Assembly: GCA_013180625.2 (NCBI GenBank) | Contig: SNVD02003435.1 | Coordinates: 62,001-126,000, forward strand | Direction of reading: 5' to 3' | From: Boswellia sacra | Lineage: Eukaryota > Streptophyta > Magnoliopsida > Sapindales > Burseraceae | DNA length: 64,000 bases | Shown: one piece after another, positions 20,267-33,127 of the stretch | Layout: each line of letters opens with the position of its first letter | Numbering within the stretch: the stretch's first letter is position 1 | Notes under the pieces: model-generated | Told to the model about the DNA's origin: nothing | The model's input: only the letters and a program-made list of their open reading frames with translations | The model's database searches: none | Made by a program: the position numbers and the translations under genes

Positions 20267-21184
20267 CTCAACTCGTTTCCTTTTCTTAGCTTCACTGCCC
20301 CTCTTCCCCTTGAGTCTTTCTAGGCGGTCGGCCTTTTCTAACCTCTATTCTAACCATCCATTTCTTGGCAAAGGTGTTTGATGATGTAGACTTCTTCTCG
20401 ATGGGTGTTACTTCAACTGCCTTTTCTTCTTATTCTTGTGGCTTTTCTTCTTCTTGGTCACTAAGGTTCACAATTTCAGGTTCTAGGCTTTGCTTGACTA
20501 CCTTTACTGCAATATTGGCCCATCCACCTTTCTCGGTGTGAATCTTGGCCGCCAAAGGAATGGGCTCGTCTTCCACCCTCTTAATGATCTCCTTGGGTTC
20601 TTATTTTTTAGGTTCTTCAACCTTAGGCTCCTCAGCCTTGGGTTTCTTTTTCGAGGCCATCTTTTTAATGGATTGTTCAAGCTTGGATTTCTCGCTTCTT
20701 TTGGCTCTCTCGGCCTTACTTGATCTACTTTCTTCAAAATAGTTCATGACTTGCTTTTAGTCAAGCTTGACCTAATCATATTGGTTGATGGAGGAGGCAC
20801 CCGATTGTAATTGGTTAGAGGATTACTTCTCATGTTGGGCTCATGTGTTTTTGGGTCAGGAATCTGGCCTTTATCAATCAAACCTTAGATCTCATAGAGA
20901 AGGTAAGTGCAATCATCGGTTTTGTAATTAGTCACTTGTTGGAATTCACACCTCTTATGATGCCTTCAATTTCTTGATAACGGATTTGGAAGCTCTCTTG
21001 GTGGCAATGGCTACAAGATCCCTTCAGCTCTTAATCTTGCAAAGATTTTGGAAAGTGGCCTTCACAAATGACTGAACTTTCTTTGTTGGGCGACTGCCTT
21101 CACCTCAACATGCTTCGTGTTAAATCCAACAACTTAATGATATTGCCCTAGACTTCTTCGAGTGTAGCTATGACTACTTCTCTT
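20267..21184 (-). pseudogene. Tat Gag C-terminal, Lys/Glu-rich region (right side of the insertion)
   Basis: The minus strand gives charged low-complexity peptide (for example SKLEQSIKKMASKKKPKAEE) joining the gag core to the spacer at 8532-9072. Frames are broken. Plus-strand frames here are Leu/Phe-rich shadows of the charged sequence. Confidence 0.6.
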
Positions 21185-21655
21185 CTACCTAGATTCCAAC
21201 TCTTCTATTTGAATGCCTGAATCATAGAAGTCCTCAAATGTCTTAATAGGGAAGCCTGCCAGTCTATCGCTGATGAAGATATAGGCTTTATTAATTACAA
21301 TGCAAACCCGGCCCTTCTCCGCAAGCCTGGTGGTCATCTTGGCTGCCTTGGCCCTCCAGCAAACTAGATATTCTGTAAAAGTTTTACTAGGCTTTTGCCT
21401 CGTTGCCTCCAAATATCTCAAGGTTACCCCCAGTTGGATATTATGATAGGACTGCTCCATAAATTGTTGTGAAAGCTCTACCCAATCTTCTAAAACTTTC
21501 TTAAGGAGGTCATGATACCACGCTACTACATCATCTTTTAAGGATAGCCTAAAATACTTCAATACATGCTCCTTTGTCAAAAGAGTAGTAGACATGATAG
21601 ATGCATATTGCCTCAAGTGTGTCGTTGGATTACACTCTCTGTTGAACTTGGGCAA
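21185..21655 (-). pseudogene. Tat Gag capsid core
   Basis: A 156-codon open frame reads PKFNRECNPTTHLRQYASIM, then FRLSLKDDVVAWYHDLL and FMEQSYHNIQLGVTL. This is a retrotransposon_gag (PF03732) block of the form used by Tat elements. Upstream gag is out of frame. It is the continuation of the pol at 4248-9077. Confidence 0.85.
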
Positions 21656-22791
21656 GTCTATTGGGCAAAACTATAAAAGCAAGTCTTTGTCTCCAATGAA
21701 CAAGATATTGTCTAGGTCTTTGCCCCTTTTCAATCCCTTCTTCTTCAAAAGGGATCAGGCCTTCTCTATGTCTTTGGCCAACTGTCTAACTAATTCAAGT
21801 TCTTCCTGGTTGACTGGACTTTTCTCTCTATCTCTGCCTTGGCTTGTCTTGCCATTATCACCATCATTACCCTTAGGTGGAGGCTAATTCATATGGCTAG
21901 ACCTATTTTGGAGTGCTTCAATGAGTTAGGCCATTTTTTGTCAGAGTGTGGTCATATTAGCTCCCAATTGGACAAATTCAGCATTCTTATTGTTAGGTTC
22001 AGCCATTTCGTCAACTGGTTCTTCTTGCCTTGTCAAACAATAACCTCGTCTAACCTAAGCTATGATGGCCACAAAGCAAAGGTGTTAATGCCATGCATGC
22101 ATGCATGTATGCATCATATGATACATGCTCATACAAGGGCATGGACACACTTTCAGCCTTCTAACCTTATTTCTTTCACACACATGAGATCGAGTCTCTT
22201 TTCCTAGGATTTTTGGCCTCATTCCCAAGTCATCATCATAGGATGTGAGAATGCGAGATTCTCTCTCCTAATTCTAACATTCATGTTGATGTTGGACGCT
22301 TCATGATTAAAGGTCATGATAACCTTAACGCATGGCACATGTTCCTATTTTATTCTTATGGATGACTTGACGTGTTGCATTCGTTCATGATTCCATGAGG
22401 TTTGACTTGATGTTATTCTAATCAAAGGGAATTTAAATCCATATACATGCAATTTAATATAGGTTTTGGATATTTACCATATTGAAAATTTCTAGAGTTG
22501 TCTACATGGGCTTGAGTGTCAAGGGTATAATGGCCTAGGCTCCTTCGAGTAAGAGATGCCCCATTAGGCCGGTCTTTTTTTATACCAATTCAATGGTACA
22601 TACTCAAAGGTGGTGACACCAACATGAGTCATATAGGGGTCAAATGGAGCCAAAGACTTCTCATGCCATTGCCACACAACTGATTTAGATAATTCGTGCT
22701 TATTGTGTGCAAAAGTGTAGTGATACAAGGACTCATTATACCAGCATGAGGTATTAGAATTTGGCATCCCCATCGAAATCAACTTCTCTTA
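21656..22791 (-). other. Tat gag N-terminus and 5' leader
   Basis: Charged, broken minus-strand frames at 21656-21900 are probably the gag N-terminus. The rest to the PBS is non-coding leader. A CATG-rich alternating stretch (ATGCATGCATGCATGTATGC) lies at about 22092-22112. Confidence 0.45.
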
Positions 22792-22809
22792 TCCCCAGTG
22801 GAGTCGCCA
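22792..22809 (-). other. Tat primer-binding site
   Basis: The minus strand reads TGGCGACTCCACTGGGGA, one base inside the LTR end. It is an 18-base tRNA 3'-end complement of the type seen in Tat/Ogre elements. Confidence 0.8.
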
Positions 22810-22810
22810 T

Positions 22811-24471
22811 TGTGAGGGGGGATTTCTTTCTGCCAAAGCGTTTGCGACCACGATATTGTGTCAAAGCCTCTTTCGAGACTTAAGGGAACACAAATGGGCC
22901 ATGGGCACAGCTGGAGAATGGAATCACCACCCAATTATTCAATTGGGAATGAATGAGGACAATCTGATCGCTTGCTTCAGGACCTAAACTACCCTCATCC
23001 CTTCAAAGATGGGTTCGAGAAGTTAGGTACGAGTCATTCGACCCGCCCAAATCGAAATCTGGCCTCCACTAGGAAATACCAAATAATTACATCTTATGTC
23101 ATTACTTATTCCATTTAATTTTGTTCATTTTATGCACACATTGTTCATTTTTATCTTTATTAATCGTATGACGCGATTATTCAATAAAAACAGTTGTATA
23201 TTCATACAAAAGAAAGAAGAAGGAGAAAAGATTACATCGCTTTGTTATTCAACAATAAAATAATCTATGAAAATATTACATACATCCATTCATCATGAAT
23301 TCAAATGTTAAGTAATGATGTTCAATTCGAGACCCAATAGATCATGAATTCCTCACCACCATACGTGAGTCTATTCAACGTCTATTAAACCTCTATTCAT
23401 GCATTAAGTCATTCATTCCCAATGATGGTCTCTCACCATCAATGTGAGTCCACCACCACTTCATGGCATCACACAATTACACTTCTAATCATGCTACAAA
23501 CATGCTTTCATACATTCATAAATAAACAAATTATAAATTAAGCAAAGCCACAATCTAGAATCATGGCATTCTAGCTTAGATTTGATAAATTCTATCCTGG
23601 TAATTCTACCTATTGCAATTCTAGCATTATTCACATTAATTCATGGCATTTCTAACCTAAACATGGCACTCATGGTATATTCTAGCCTAATTCAAACAAT
23701 TAAAATCAATCATAGCATCCAAGGGTACAATGGTAATTTTGACCTATTCTATGCTATTTCCCCACGTTCATCAAAGCAAATATAAATATGTCTTAGCATG
23801 ATTCTAATTATGTGCTCCTAGGCATGATTCTAAGCACGTGCTCTTAAACATGTTTATAAGTATTGCAAAGAAATTAAACTCTTAAGCTTGATTCTAATAA
23901 AGGAGGGATAGCAGACTTATCTTGACACGCTTATCCATCTCGTAAAATAAACAAGGGTTAGAACAATTCATAATAATCCTAAACATGCTCCAAGCGTAAA
24001 ATTAAACCCTAAACATGTTTATTCCAAGCAAGGAAAATAAAAGAGAAGATAGTAGGGAAGAGAGAATTCTACTGTCAAGACGTACCCTTTCTAGGTTTAG
24101 AGCAATAGAACGCATGAAAACTTTAAACTAGAAAATACTACTTAAGCTCTCAAGTATGTCTTCAAGAGGAAGAAGAAAGAATTCTTTAGAATTTGGTGTG
24201 CCCTCAAAAGTGAGGAGGGGGGCGAGGGTAGGTATTTGGGTTTTATATAGATGAGGATTGAAGAAAGAATCTAAAGGTGTATAACTCACCTTTAGATTCT
24301 TCTTGGATTAATTTCTATGAATTTTTGAAGTTACATGTCAATTTTTGAGACCTTTCACCAATTCTTTCTCACCATTCTCCTCTTAGCCTACAAAGGCATT
24401 TTGGTCATTTTCTTTGGTCGATATTCATCTTCGTTCCTTCATCGAGCCTTAAAAATTTAGTGTCTACAACA
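22811..24471 (-). repeat. Tat 5' LTR
   Basis: This 1.66-kb LTR begins TGTTGTAGACAC and ends ATCCCCCCTCACA on the minus strand, next to the PBS. A related copy lies at 24798-26320 (shared segments include CTTGCTTCAGGACCTAAACT). No gene lies within it. Confidence 0.82.
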
Positions 24472-24797
24472 TCTCAACAAGAAAAGAAATAATCTCTAGA
24501 AGAAGTTTTGGCCCAATTAATAACAACCACAACTAGCTTTGTAAAAATAACTGATCAATTCATGGCTGAAACCTACAATAACTTTCAAAACCAATCAGTC
24601 CAAATTAGAAGGTTAGAAACTCAAGTAAACCAGCTGGCCAATATGATGGGTGGAAGAATACAAGGTAATTTATCTAGTACTACTGAAGTGAACCTCAAAG
24701 AGTATTGCAAAGCTATTACTTTGAGGAGTGGTAAGGAATTGAAAGAACATGTGAAAGTTGACAGACCAAAGGAGAAGGTAGAAGATGAATTAGCAAT
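24472..24797 (+). pseudogene. Athila-type Gag fragment
   Basis: The plus-strand frame contains VQIRRLETQVNQLANMMGGR and YCKAITLRSGKELKEH, the conserved segment before the zinc knuckle in Athila Gag. It is cut abruptly at 24798 by a Tat-type LTR. It is in the same orientation as the env-like remnant at 28577, so both may come from one element. Confidence 0.75.
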
Positions 24798-26320
24798 TGT
24801 TACCCCCTATGATCGGGGCTTTTATCCTGCCAGAGCATTTGTCACCACGACACTACATCAAAGCCTTTTTTGAAACTTAAGGGAACATAAACAAACCATG
24901 GGCATGTATTGAGAAAGGAGTCGCCGCCCAATTATTCAATTAGGAATTAATGGGGGCAATCCGATCCCTTGCTTCAGGACCTAAACTACCCTTATCCCTT
25001 CAAAGATGGGTTTGGGAAGCTATGTACGAGTCTTTCAACCTGCTCGGATCAAGAGCCGGCCTCCAATAGGAAATATTAAATAATCACATCTCATGTCATT
25101 ACTTACTCCACTTAGTGTTGTTCATTTTATGCACATATTTCTATTTTATCTTTATTAGACATGTGAGGTGATTATTCAATCAAAGTAGTTATAATCATCC
25201 TTAGAAAGAGGGAGGAGAGTGGATTACATTTCCTTTCAAACATGGGGAAAGGGTAAGAGGATTACATCGCTTTTATTCTTAAATAAAAGAACATTTAAAA
25301 TGTACATTCGTCCATAATATCAAATACAAATGGTCTATTTGAGACCCAATAAATAATAAACTCCTCACCACTATATGTGAGTCTATTCAACATCTATTGA
25401 ACCTCTATTCATGTATTAAATCATTCGTTCCTAGTGATGGTCCCTCACCATCAATGTGAGTCCACCACTACATTTATGGCATCACACAATTACACTTCTG
25501 TAATACAAACATTCATATATTATAAATCATATAAAGTCATAAGCTAATATCATGGTCTTCTAGCTTAGATTTGATAAATTCTATCGTGGCAATTCTATCT
25601 ATGACTATGCTAGCATTATTCATATCAATTCATGGCATTTCTAGCCTAATCATAGTTATCATAGCATATTCTAGCCTAAACATGGCACTCATGGCATATT
25701 CTAGACTAATTCAAGCAATTGAAATCAATCATAGCATTCAAGGGTAAAATGATAATTCTTATCTACTCTATGTTATTTCCTAGCATGCATCAAAGCAAAT
25801 ATAATTCTTCATTAGCATGATTCTAATCATGTACTCTTGATCATGATTCTAAGCATTCATAAAGAAATTAAATTCCTAAGCATAATGCTGATGGCTGCTC
25901 GGCCATTGGCCAATAGCTGATCAACTGTAAGATGGTCGGGCAGCTCTTTGATGGTCGACTGGGTAATTTCCTTTTGGCCCCGTCCTTTTTTATCATCCTT
26001 TGATGTAGTCCTTTCAAACCTTTCCTCCTTCGATCTCATATAACTTTTTGAATTTAACTTTGATTTGTGAACCATAAATGTCTATGAAAACTAGACACCT
26101 GTAGATTTGCAACGGTATAAGACTTACCATTAGATTCCTTTTGGATTATTTTCTGTGATTTTTCAAAGTTATGTGTCAGTTTTCTAGACTCTTGACCAAC
26201 TTCCCTTCACTCTTCTCTTCACTCTTCTCTTCTTAACTCTCAAGGGCATTTTGATCTTTTTTTTTTTGTTCAACATTCATCTTTACTTCATTCTTGAGCC
26301 TTAAATATCCATTGTTTACA
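24798..26320 (-). repeat. Tat-type LTR, solo or truncated
   Basis: This is a diverged copy of 22811-24471 in the same orientation, starting TGTAAACAATGG on the minus strand and ending ...GGGGGTAACA. The flanking pentamers GCAAT and ATGAT do not match, so a simple insertion followed by LTR recombination is not shown. Confidence 0.7.
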
Positions 26321-28558
26321 ATGATGTCTCTTCTTCCCCTAGAAAAGACCTAAAATACGCCTATTTATACTTTTAATGAGAAAGAACCCGAATCCGAACT
26401 GAAATAGGACTTCTAAATTTTTTGGCGCCACCTCTCTTGTGCGGGAGTGCCGTTTCTTTTGTTCTGAAATCCTGATTTTTATTCTTCAAGCCCTTTAACT
26501 CCTATTTTTATTGTGCTTATTATGAATCAGGTTCACTTCCAAAAATTTGCAATTAACTTAATTAGCACCTTATTTCCCTTTTATTTTACTTACAAACTAA
26601 TCAAAAATTAAATTTAAAGGTTATTGACTTAGTAAATAAAATTCAACTGACAAATACCTCCAAACTTAAAATTTGCTACTCCTCAAGCAAAACAATAAAA
26701 ATAAAAAATAAAAGAAAACAAACATAATAGAATCAAAAGTTATCATTCAATTTTAACTTATGCTTAACACTACAATTGGCCTAAAAAATTACGTCATTCA
26801 TAACTCCAAAGAAATTTAAAACTTGCAAATCATCTAGGATTCTTACTAAAAGTCAGTCAAGTCCATTTCCAATTTCCCCAAGAGTGTGTGCGCTAAGTCA
26901 TTTGCAAATCATTGATTGTAGTTAAAATGAGATTATGCAACAAAATGAATCAAATAATTTTTTTTAATATATATGCTATATGAAAACTTAGACTTCATAA
27001 GCTTGTTAGTCATGCTACTCTTTATTAATGTAGATATGCTTAACATTAAGGATCAAATAGGACTTTTCAAAGCTTGTAATGTATGGCTAGGGTAATGAGG
27101 GTGTGGAAAGAGTCAAATTTTTCAGTCAATTTACTCATAAAGCGTATAAAATCTCTGAAATCTCTATAAAAATTCAACCCTCATCAATCAATGTTCTCAT
27201 TATAACTTCGGCAAGCTTCAACTAGACTCACTTCTGCTTTTTGAGTTTTGACACTTACTCATTATTTATGTATCTGCACCATCATCAGATTCCAAACGAG
27301 TCTCTCTCAAATCGCATTTTTCTTTCCAGGTGGTACTATTCACCGTCGTGATTACTGTTCATCCGGTGGGCACTGTTCATCAACCTGACCATATTGCTTC
27401 TCAGGCTATTTCACGCAACTTTACTTTTTAGTAAATACACACATAATCCCACATTCTAAATTCTTTTGCAAGATTCTCTCTCTCTCTCTCTCTTCCTTTT
27501 TTTTTCAATTGGGTAGTGCAATGTTGATTCCCTTAAACTTTCTTTTTAGTTTGTGTAACAAGCATTCAACTAGTAACTCCCAATCCAGTTGACCTTAGGA
27601 TACTAGATTTTAAGACATCCCTAAGAGCTTACATGCTTAAACTAAAAAGGCTACAAAATTAACTTATCCAAATTTTTTTTATATGAGAAAAATAATGCAA
27701 AAGGATTAAAACTACAATAAACAGAAATTGCACCAACTACATATCCAACGGTAATACATATTATCAAAAAACCTCCCATCCTCCCTTATGCACCCTTATT
27801 AATGCAAAACACCAAAAAGTTTTGAAAGTTGAATATGCTTATGAGTAAGGGACATTGTTTAGATATCTTTCAAAGGTGGCTGGGATAAATTTTTGAGTTA
27901 GGAAAGAACAAGGCTAAAACAGGCTCAAAAGGGACAACTATAGATCAATTTAAATTCACGGGTTGGCTTTAAAGACACAAACGATCTAAAGATGGCCCAC
28001 ATCATTTCCCTAATGTTGCATTGTCTGTGATTTCGACTCAAGCAACAATCAAACAAGTTCTAGAATCTTTTTGAAATCTAATGAAACATTTGCATTACAT
28101 AAGCTTTCTTTGGATCAACAATCAATTTCAATGACCATGACTTGATGTGCTCAAACGATGTTCAAGGAATTGAAAATAAGACAAAACTACCAATGAGAGG
28201 AAACCTATAGATTGCATGCAAAATTTTTCAATTTATAAGAGTTATCCATGTTAAGCAATCATCATCCTATCATTAGCCATCACAGTGCAAGCAAGAATTT
28301 TTTTTTTTGAATAAAAACACACATTGTATGCAAAACACACAAAACCAAACAACCATTAACAAAAACAAAGTAACGCACCCCTAAACTTGATAAGCACAAT
28401 GCCCTCAATGTGCACAAAAACAAAGAAAGATAGAAAGAAGAAAGCTTCCCTGAAAACTCAAAAGTCTGCCAAATTCTAATCATCCTGAAAATCATCTCCC
28501 AAAAAATCACCAAGGTCAATACCAAGATCTTTGAACTGTGTGCAGGGTCATGGCACAT
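26321..28558 (-). mobile_element. Athila 3' end fragment, inverted
   Basis: On the minus strand this reads env-like C-terminus, then 3' non-coding region, PPT (AAGTTTGGAGGTA) and the first 332 bases of an LTR (TGTCAGTTGAATTTTATTTAC, ending at 26652). It is the reverse complement, with divergence, of 29720-31880. It holds stem-loop copy 3 and a (CT)n run near 27476-27493. The LTR is cut at 26321 by the Tat-type LTR. Confidence 0.75.
27541..27650 (-). other. Conserved Athila stem-loop, copy 3
   Basis: The arms TCTTTTTAGTTT (27541-27552) and AAACTAAAAAGG (27639-27650) pair along their whole length with one wobble. The interior carries AGTAACTCCCAATCCAGTTG and CCTTAGGATACTAG, matching the other copies. 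Confidence 0.65.
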
Positions 28559-28576
28559 AAGAAATGAAAGTTTTGT

Positions 28577-29740
28577 ATGATCGCTGAAGCATCCACATCA
28601 GCCCCTCCTTCATTTGATCAGCATGTGTTCAAAAGCCCCAACACTGTAACCCGTTATCGCAATACTGTTCTAGCCAAACGTTGTTTAAGGGAGCGAGGAA
28701 TTGAAATGAATTATAATGGAGCACATTTGACAAGGACACATGGTAGAAATTCATGGAACAGCCTGAAAAATGTGATTGTACCCATCGTCCAAGAGTTTTA
28801 TGCAAATGCCATTGAGAGGACTGGATACAATGTGTATGTGTGTAGGAAGCAAATTTCTTTCAATCCTATTGTGATTAACTGATTTTACAAGCAACGCAAT
28901 ATTGGTGAATGTGAATATTACTGATACAAGTAGAATCTAAATTTTGATGACATCCTCACCTATCTCACTCTAACGAGTACTTAATGGGGTTCTTCCAGAG
29001 CTAATAGAAGGGAGGCTAGCATGTTTCCGACTTTAATAATGAGAGTTGAGTTACGGGCACTGAACCTTTTTTTATGTGCTAAAATGTTACCTAACTCTAA
29101 TCATAGAGAGGTTTCAAAGGAGAGGGCCACTCGTTTATATGCATTCAAGCAAGGGATGTCAATAAACATGGGGCAGTTAATTGCGAACAATATCATTCAT
29201 TGCGTTTGAGCTAAGACTACTGGAGGACTCCTACATCCATCTCTTTTCACATCTCTTTGTTGAGCTATTGGGGTAGTTATGGATGCAACTGAGAAGCGAT
29301 CACCACCTTGGCCTATCATTGATATGTGGTTCTTCAAGACACATGAGCAGGCACACGTGAATGCTACCATGAGACAACAGCTCCAGCAATAGCCACCGCC
29401 TCCATCTTGCCCATTGACCATTTCACAACGGCTAGATCGTTTTGAGCATCAGCTTTAGAAGACTCGACGCGAGCTCACTTTGGTTCGCCACAATGTCGCT
29501 TATGTCAAGCAAGTGGCCACATATATGATTAAGACCCAGCAAGCATTTCAGCAGTTCTTCATTAGTCAGGACGCTTCTTTAAGCCTATTTCCCCCTCCAT
29601 CGCTCTTTGCTGAGGATAAGCGACAACCCACTAAAAAGCTTCCCCAGGATCCATCAATCGATGCGAAGGATGATGCTACTAGGGCAGTTGATTTTGTCTA
29701 CACTAGTATGCCTGATGATAATCTTGGTGCTTACCTTGGT
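28577..29740 (+). pseudogene. Athila env-like ORF remnant
   Basis: The plus strand reads HVFKSPNTVTRYRNTVLAKR, then VIVPIVQEFYANAIE and ISFNPIVIN. This is the putative plant transposon protein domain (PF20167) found after pol in Athila. A second piece at 29021-29209 (FCAKMLPNSNHREVSKERAT) and a third at 29480-29740 continue it in other frames. Many stops. A role in entry or spread has been proposed for such ORFs but not shown. Confidence 0.75.
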
Positions 29741-31454
29741 GACATTTTGGAGATGATCTTTAGGATGATCAGGATCCGAGAAACTCTTGAGTTTTCAGGG
29801 AAGTTTTCTTATTTCTCTCTTTCTTTGTTTTTGTGCACATTGAGTGCATTGTCATTCTCAAGTTTAGTGGTGTATTACTTTATTTTTCTTAATGGTTGTT
29901 TGTTTTTGTGTGTTTTGCACATAGTGTGTGTGTGTTTTTTTTTTTAAATTTGCTTGCACTGTGATGGTCAATGATAGGATGATGATCGCTTAACATGGAT
30001 AATTCTTAGAAATTTAAAAATTTTGCATGCAATCTATGGGTTTGCTTTCATTGATAGTTTTGTCTTATTTTCAATTCCTTGAACATCATTTAAGCACATC
30101 AAGTCATGATCATCGAAATTGATTACTGATTCAAAGAAAGCTTATGTAATATAAATATTTCATTAGACTTTAAAAAGATTTTAGAACTTGTTTAATTGTT
30201 GCTTCAGATGAAATCATAGATAACTAAACATTAGGAAAATGATGTAGGTCATCTTTGGATCGTTTGTACCTTTCAAGCTAACCCATGAATTTAAATTGAT
30301 CCCTAGTTGTCCCCTTTGAGCTTATTTTAGCCTTGTTCTTTCTTAACTTAGAAATTTATCCCAGCCACATTTGAAATACATCTAAACAGTGTCCCTTACT
30401 CATGAGCATGTACAACTTTCAAAACTTTTTAGTGTTTTACATTAATAAGGGTGCATAAGGGAGGATGGGAGGTGTTTTGATAATATGTATCACTGTTGGA
30501 TATGTAGTTGGTGCAATTTTAGTTTAGTGTAGTTTCAATTCTTTTCTATTCTTTTCTCTCATTTTAATAAAATATGAATAAGTTGGTTTTGTAGCCTTTT
30601 TAGTTTAAGCAAATGAGCTCTTACGAATGTCTTGACATCCAGCACCCTAAGATCAACTGGCTTAGCCGTTACTAGCCAAAAGCTTGTTACACAAACTAAA
30701 AAGAAAACTTAAAGGAATCAACATTGCACTATCAAGTTGAAAAAAAAAAGGAAAAAAAAGAGAGAGAATCTTGCAAAAGAATTTAGAATATAGGGTTATA
30801 TGCATATTTGCAGAAATAATGAGTGGGTGTCAAAACTAAAAAAAGGGAAGTGAGTCTAGTTCAAGCTTGATGAAGTTATAATGAGAACATTGATTGATGA
30901 GGGTTGAATTTCTTTGGAGATCTAAGAGATTTTATATGCTTAATGAGTAAATTGACTGAAAAATTTGACTCTTGCCATACCCTCATTACATTAGCCATAC
31001 ATTATAAGCTTTGAAAAGTCCTATTTGATCTTTATGTTGAGCTTGTCTATATTAGTGAAGAGTAGAATGACTAGCAAGCTTATAGAGTATCAGTTTTCAT
31101 ACAACATATATATTAAACAAGTACTATTTGATCCTTGCTGTTGAGCTTGCCTATATTTCGTTGCATAATCTCATTTGAATTACAATAAATGATTTGCAAA
31201 TGACTCAACACACACACACTTGGGGGATTGGAAATGGACTTGACCAACAATTTTTAGTAAGAATCCTAGATGATTTGCAAGTTTGAAATTTCTTTTGAGC
31301 TATAAATGATACAATTTTTAAGGCCAATCACAGTGTTAAAGCATAATCTAAATTTTGAATGAATAACTTTTGATTCAATTATGCTTGTTTTCTTTAATTT
31401 TTTATTCTTCTTGCTTTGTTCGAGGACTAGCAAAAGTTTAAGCTTGGGGGCATT
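29720..31454 (+). other. Athila 3' region, plus orientation
   Basis: The end of the env-like frame (to 29947) is followed by non-coding sequence and a PPT (AAGCTTGGGGGCAT) just before the LTR at 31455. It is inverted-repeat partner to 26653-28558 and contains stem-loop copy 4. No other gene is visible. Confidence 0.7.
30595..30703 (+). other. Conserved Athila stem-loop, copy 4
   Basis: The arms CCTTTTTAGTTT (30595-30606) and AAACTAAAAAGA pair over about 11 bases. The interior is the reverse complement of copies 1-3 in plus-strand coordinates, as expected because this fragment lies in the opposite orientation. It therefore sits in the same sense relative to its element. Confidence 0.65.
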
Positions 31455-32744
31455 TGTTAGTTGAATTTTATTCACTAATTCAATAACCTTAAATTTAATT
31501 TTTGATTAGTTTTTAAGTAAACTAAGAGGGAAATAATGTGCTAATTAAGTTAAATGTAGATTTTTGGAATCAAATTTGATTTATGATAAAGCATAGCATA
31601 AATAGGAGTTAAAGGGCTTAAAGAAGAAAACCTTAGGATTTTAGAACCAGAGAAAGGGCACTTTTACGCAAGATGTGTAGCACCACGGCACAAGTTCCAA
31701 GAAAACATATGAAAAAAAAAAAGGTTTGAGATGCGGCGCTCCTGCGCAACTCCAGTCGTGCTCCTACATGAGTTTGTATCTAGAAAAATTCAGAAATCCT
31801 ATTTCAGTTAAGATTAGGGTTCCTTCTCATTAAAAGTATAAAGATGCATATTTTAGGTCTTTTCTAGGGTAAGAAAAGACGTCATTTGAGGTGCTTTGAA
31901 GGCAAGAAAGCAGATTGCAACTCTTGGAGACGCAAATCAAGATTGAGTCTTCAAGGAATCTTCAAAATTGCTAGCTCTTTCTTCCTTTTTTATACTCAAT
32001 GATTTCAATTCAATTTTATGTTGTTTTTCGTTACATTGTGAACTAAATTCTTTTTCTAGGGTTAGGATGTAGCCATGTTTGATACTCTAATTATTTCAAT
32101 TCAATATATTGATGTTTATTCAATCCTTGTTGAGTGAATTATTCATATGTTTAATACTTGCTATTGTCTTGCCAACTATTGCATGAATTGAGATATAAAT
32201 TAGACTGAGAAGTTGATTTATATTAGCTCTTGAATAATTTGCCATGATTTCACTTGAGATATGATTTCACTTGAGATAGAGATATGATTGTGAGTTATGC
32301 AACTGTGTATGATTTCTTATGCTTAATGGATAATTATAGGTTGTTAGATGAGACAGCGATATGATTCTCCCTATAATTATACATTATTATTATTTGGGAA
32401 AGAATAACAAATACTTAACAAAAACTGGATGTCAACAAGATGACAAACATTAGTTAAATTGGATTGAAATAATAGAGTGGATAACTTAGATGAACCTTGA
32501 TACCCTAGATTTTAATTCATTGGATTCTTCTCATTGTAATTCAAACATTAGTTAGTAGTGTTAATTCTTATTCAGTTATTTAGTTAGTTAATTCTTTTTA
32601 AATTTGTCATTAAAATTTCATTATTTAAATAAACTCAGAGTTAGATTAAGTTTAGTAGTTAATAACCAATCCTTGTGGGAATGATGCTCATTCATCATTA
32701 TATTACTTGTTACGATTATAGGCACTTGCAGATTTTGCATAACA
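31455..32744 (+). repeat. Athila 3' LTR joined to the TNL gene
   Basis: The LTR starts TGTTAGTTGAATTTT after the PPT. It ends ...GGCACTTGCAGATTTTGCATAACA, resembling usual Athila LTR ends (a 'CCTTGTGGGA' segment precedes). The next base begins TNL coding sequence, so this LTR forms the junction of the transposon block with the host gene. Confidence 0.75.
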
Positions 32745-32992
32745 GAACACCTGAAAATGAGGTGCACGTGAGAGTAAGTGCTCAAGCATTTTCAAAGATG
32801 ATAAAGTTGAGATTGCCTAAAATTAGTAATGTGCAACTTTTTCAGGGACTCGAAAACCTTCCAAACAAATTAAGTTTACTTGAGTGGCATGGATATTCTT
32901 TAGAATCACTGCCATCAAGTTCGAAATTGGAAAAAATTGTTATACTTATAATGCAATATAGTCACATCAAACAACTGTGGAAGGGAATAAGA
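32745..32992 (+). pseudogene. TNL exon: start of the LRR region
   Basis: It reads AFSKMIKLRLPKISNVQLFQ, then NKLSLLEWHGYSLESLPSSS and YSHIKQLWKGIR, the LRR_3-type entry to TNL LRRs. A GT donor follows at 32993, and the intron runs to the AG at 33127. Confidence 0.9.
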
Positions 32993-33127
32993 GTAAGATT
33001 CATTTAATCATATATTTATATATTCTTTTTTTTTTAATTAATGAATATTTATTGATAATGTTTTACATTCATAATGTGGTAAATTAAAAAAAAAGTAAAA
33101 TTTTGTTTCTTTTTTCACATTCAACAG

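Noticed and set aside
20490..20742. Leu/Phe-rich plus-strand frames
   Set aside because: They are shadows of the charged minus-strand Gag region.
22081..22115. CATG-rich alternating stretch
   Set aside because: It is a simple repeat in the Tat leader with no sign of function.
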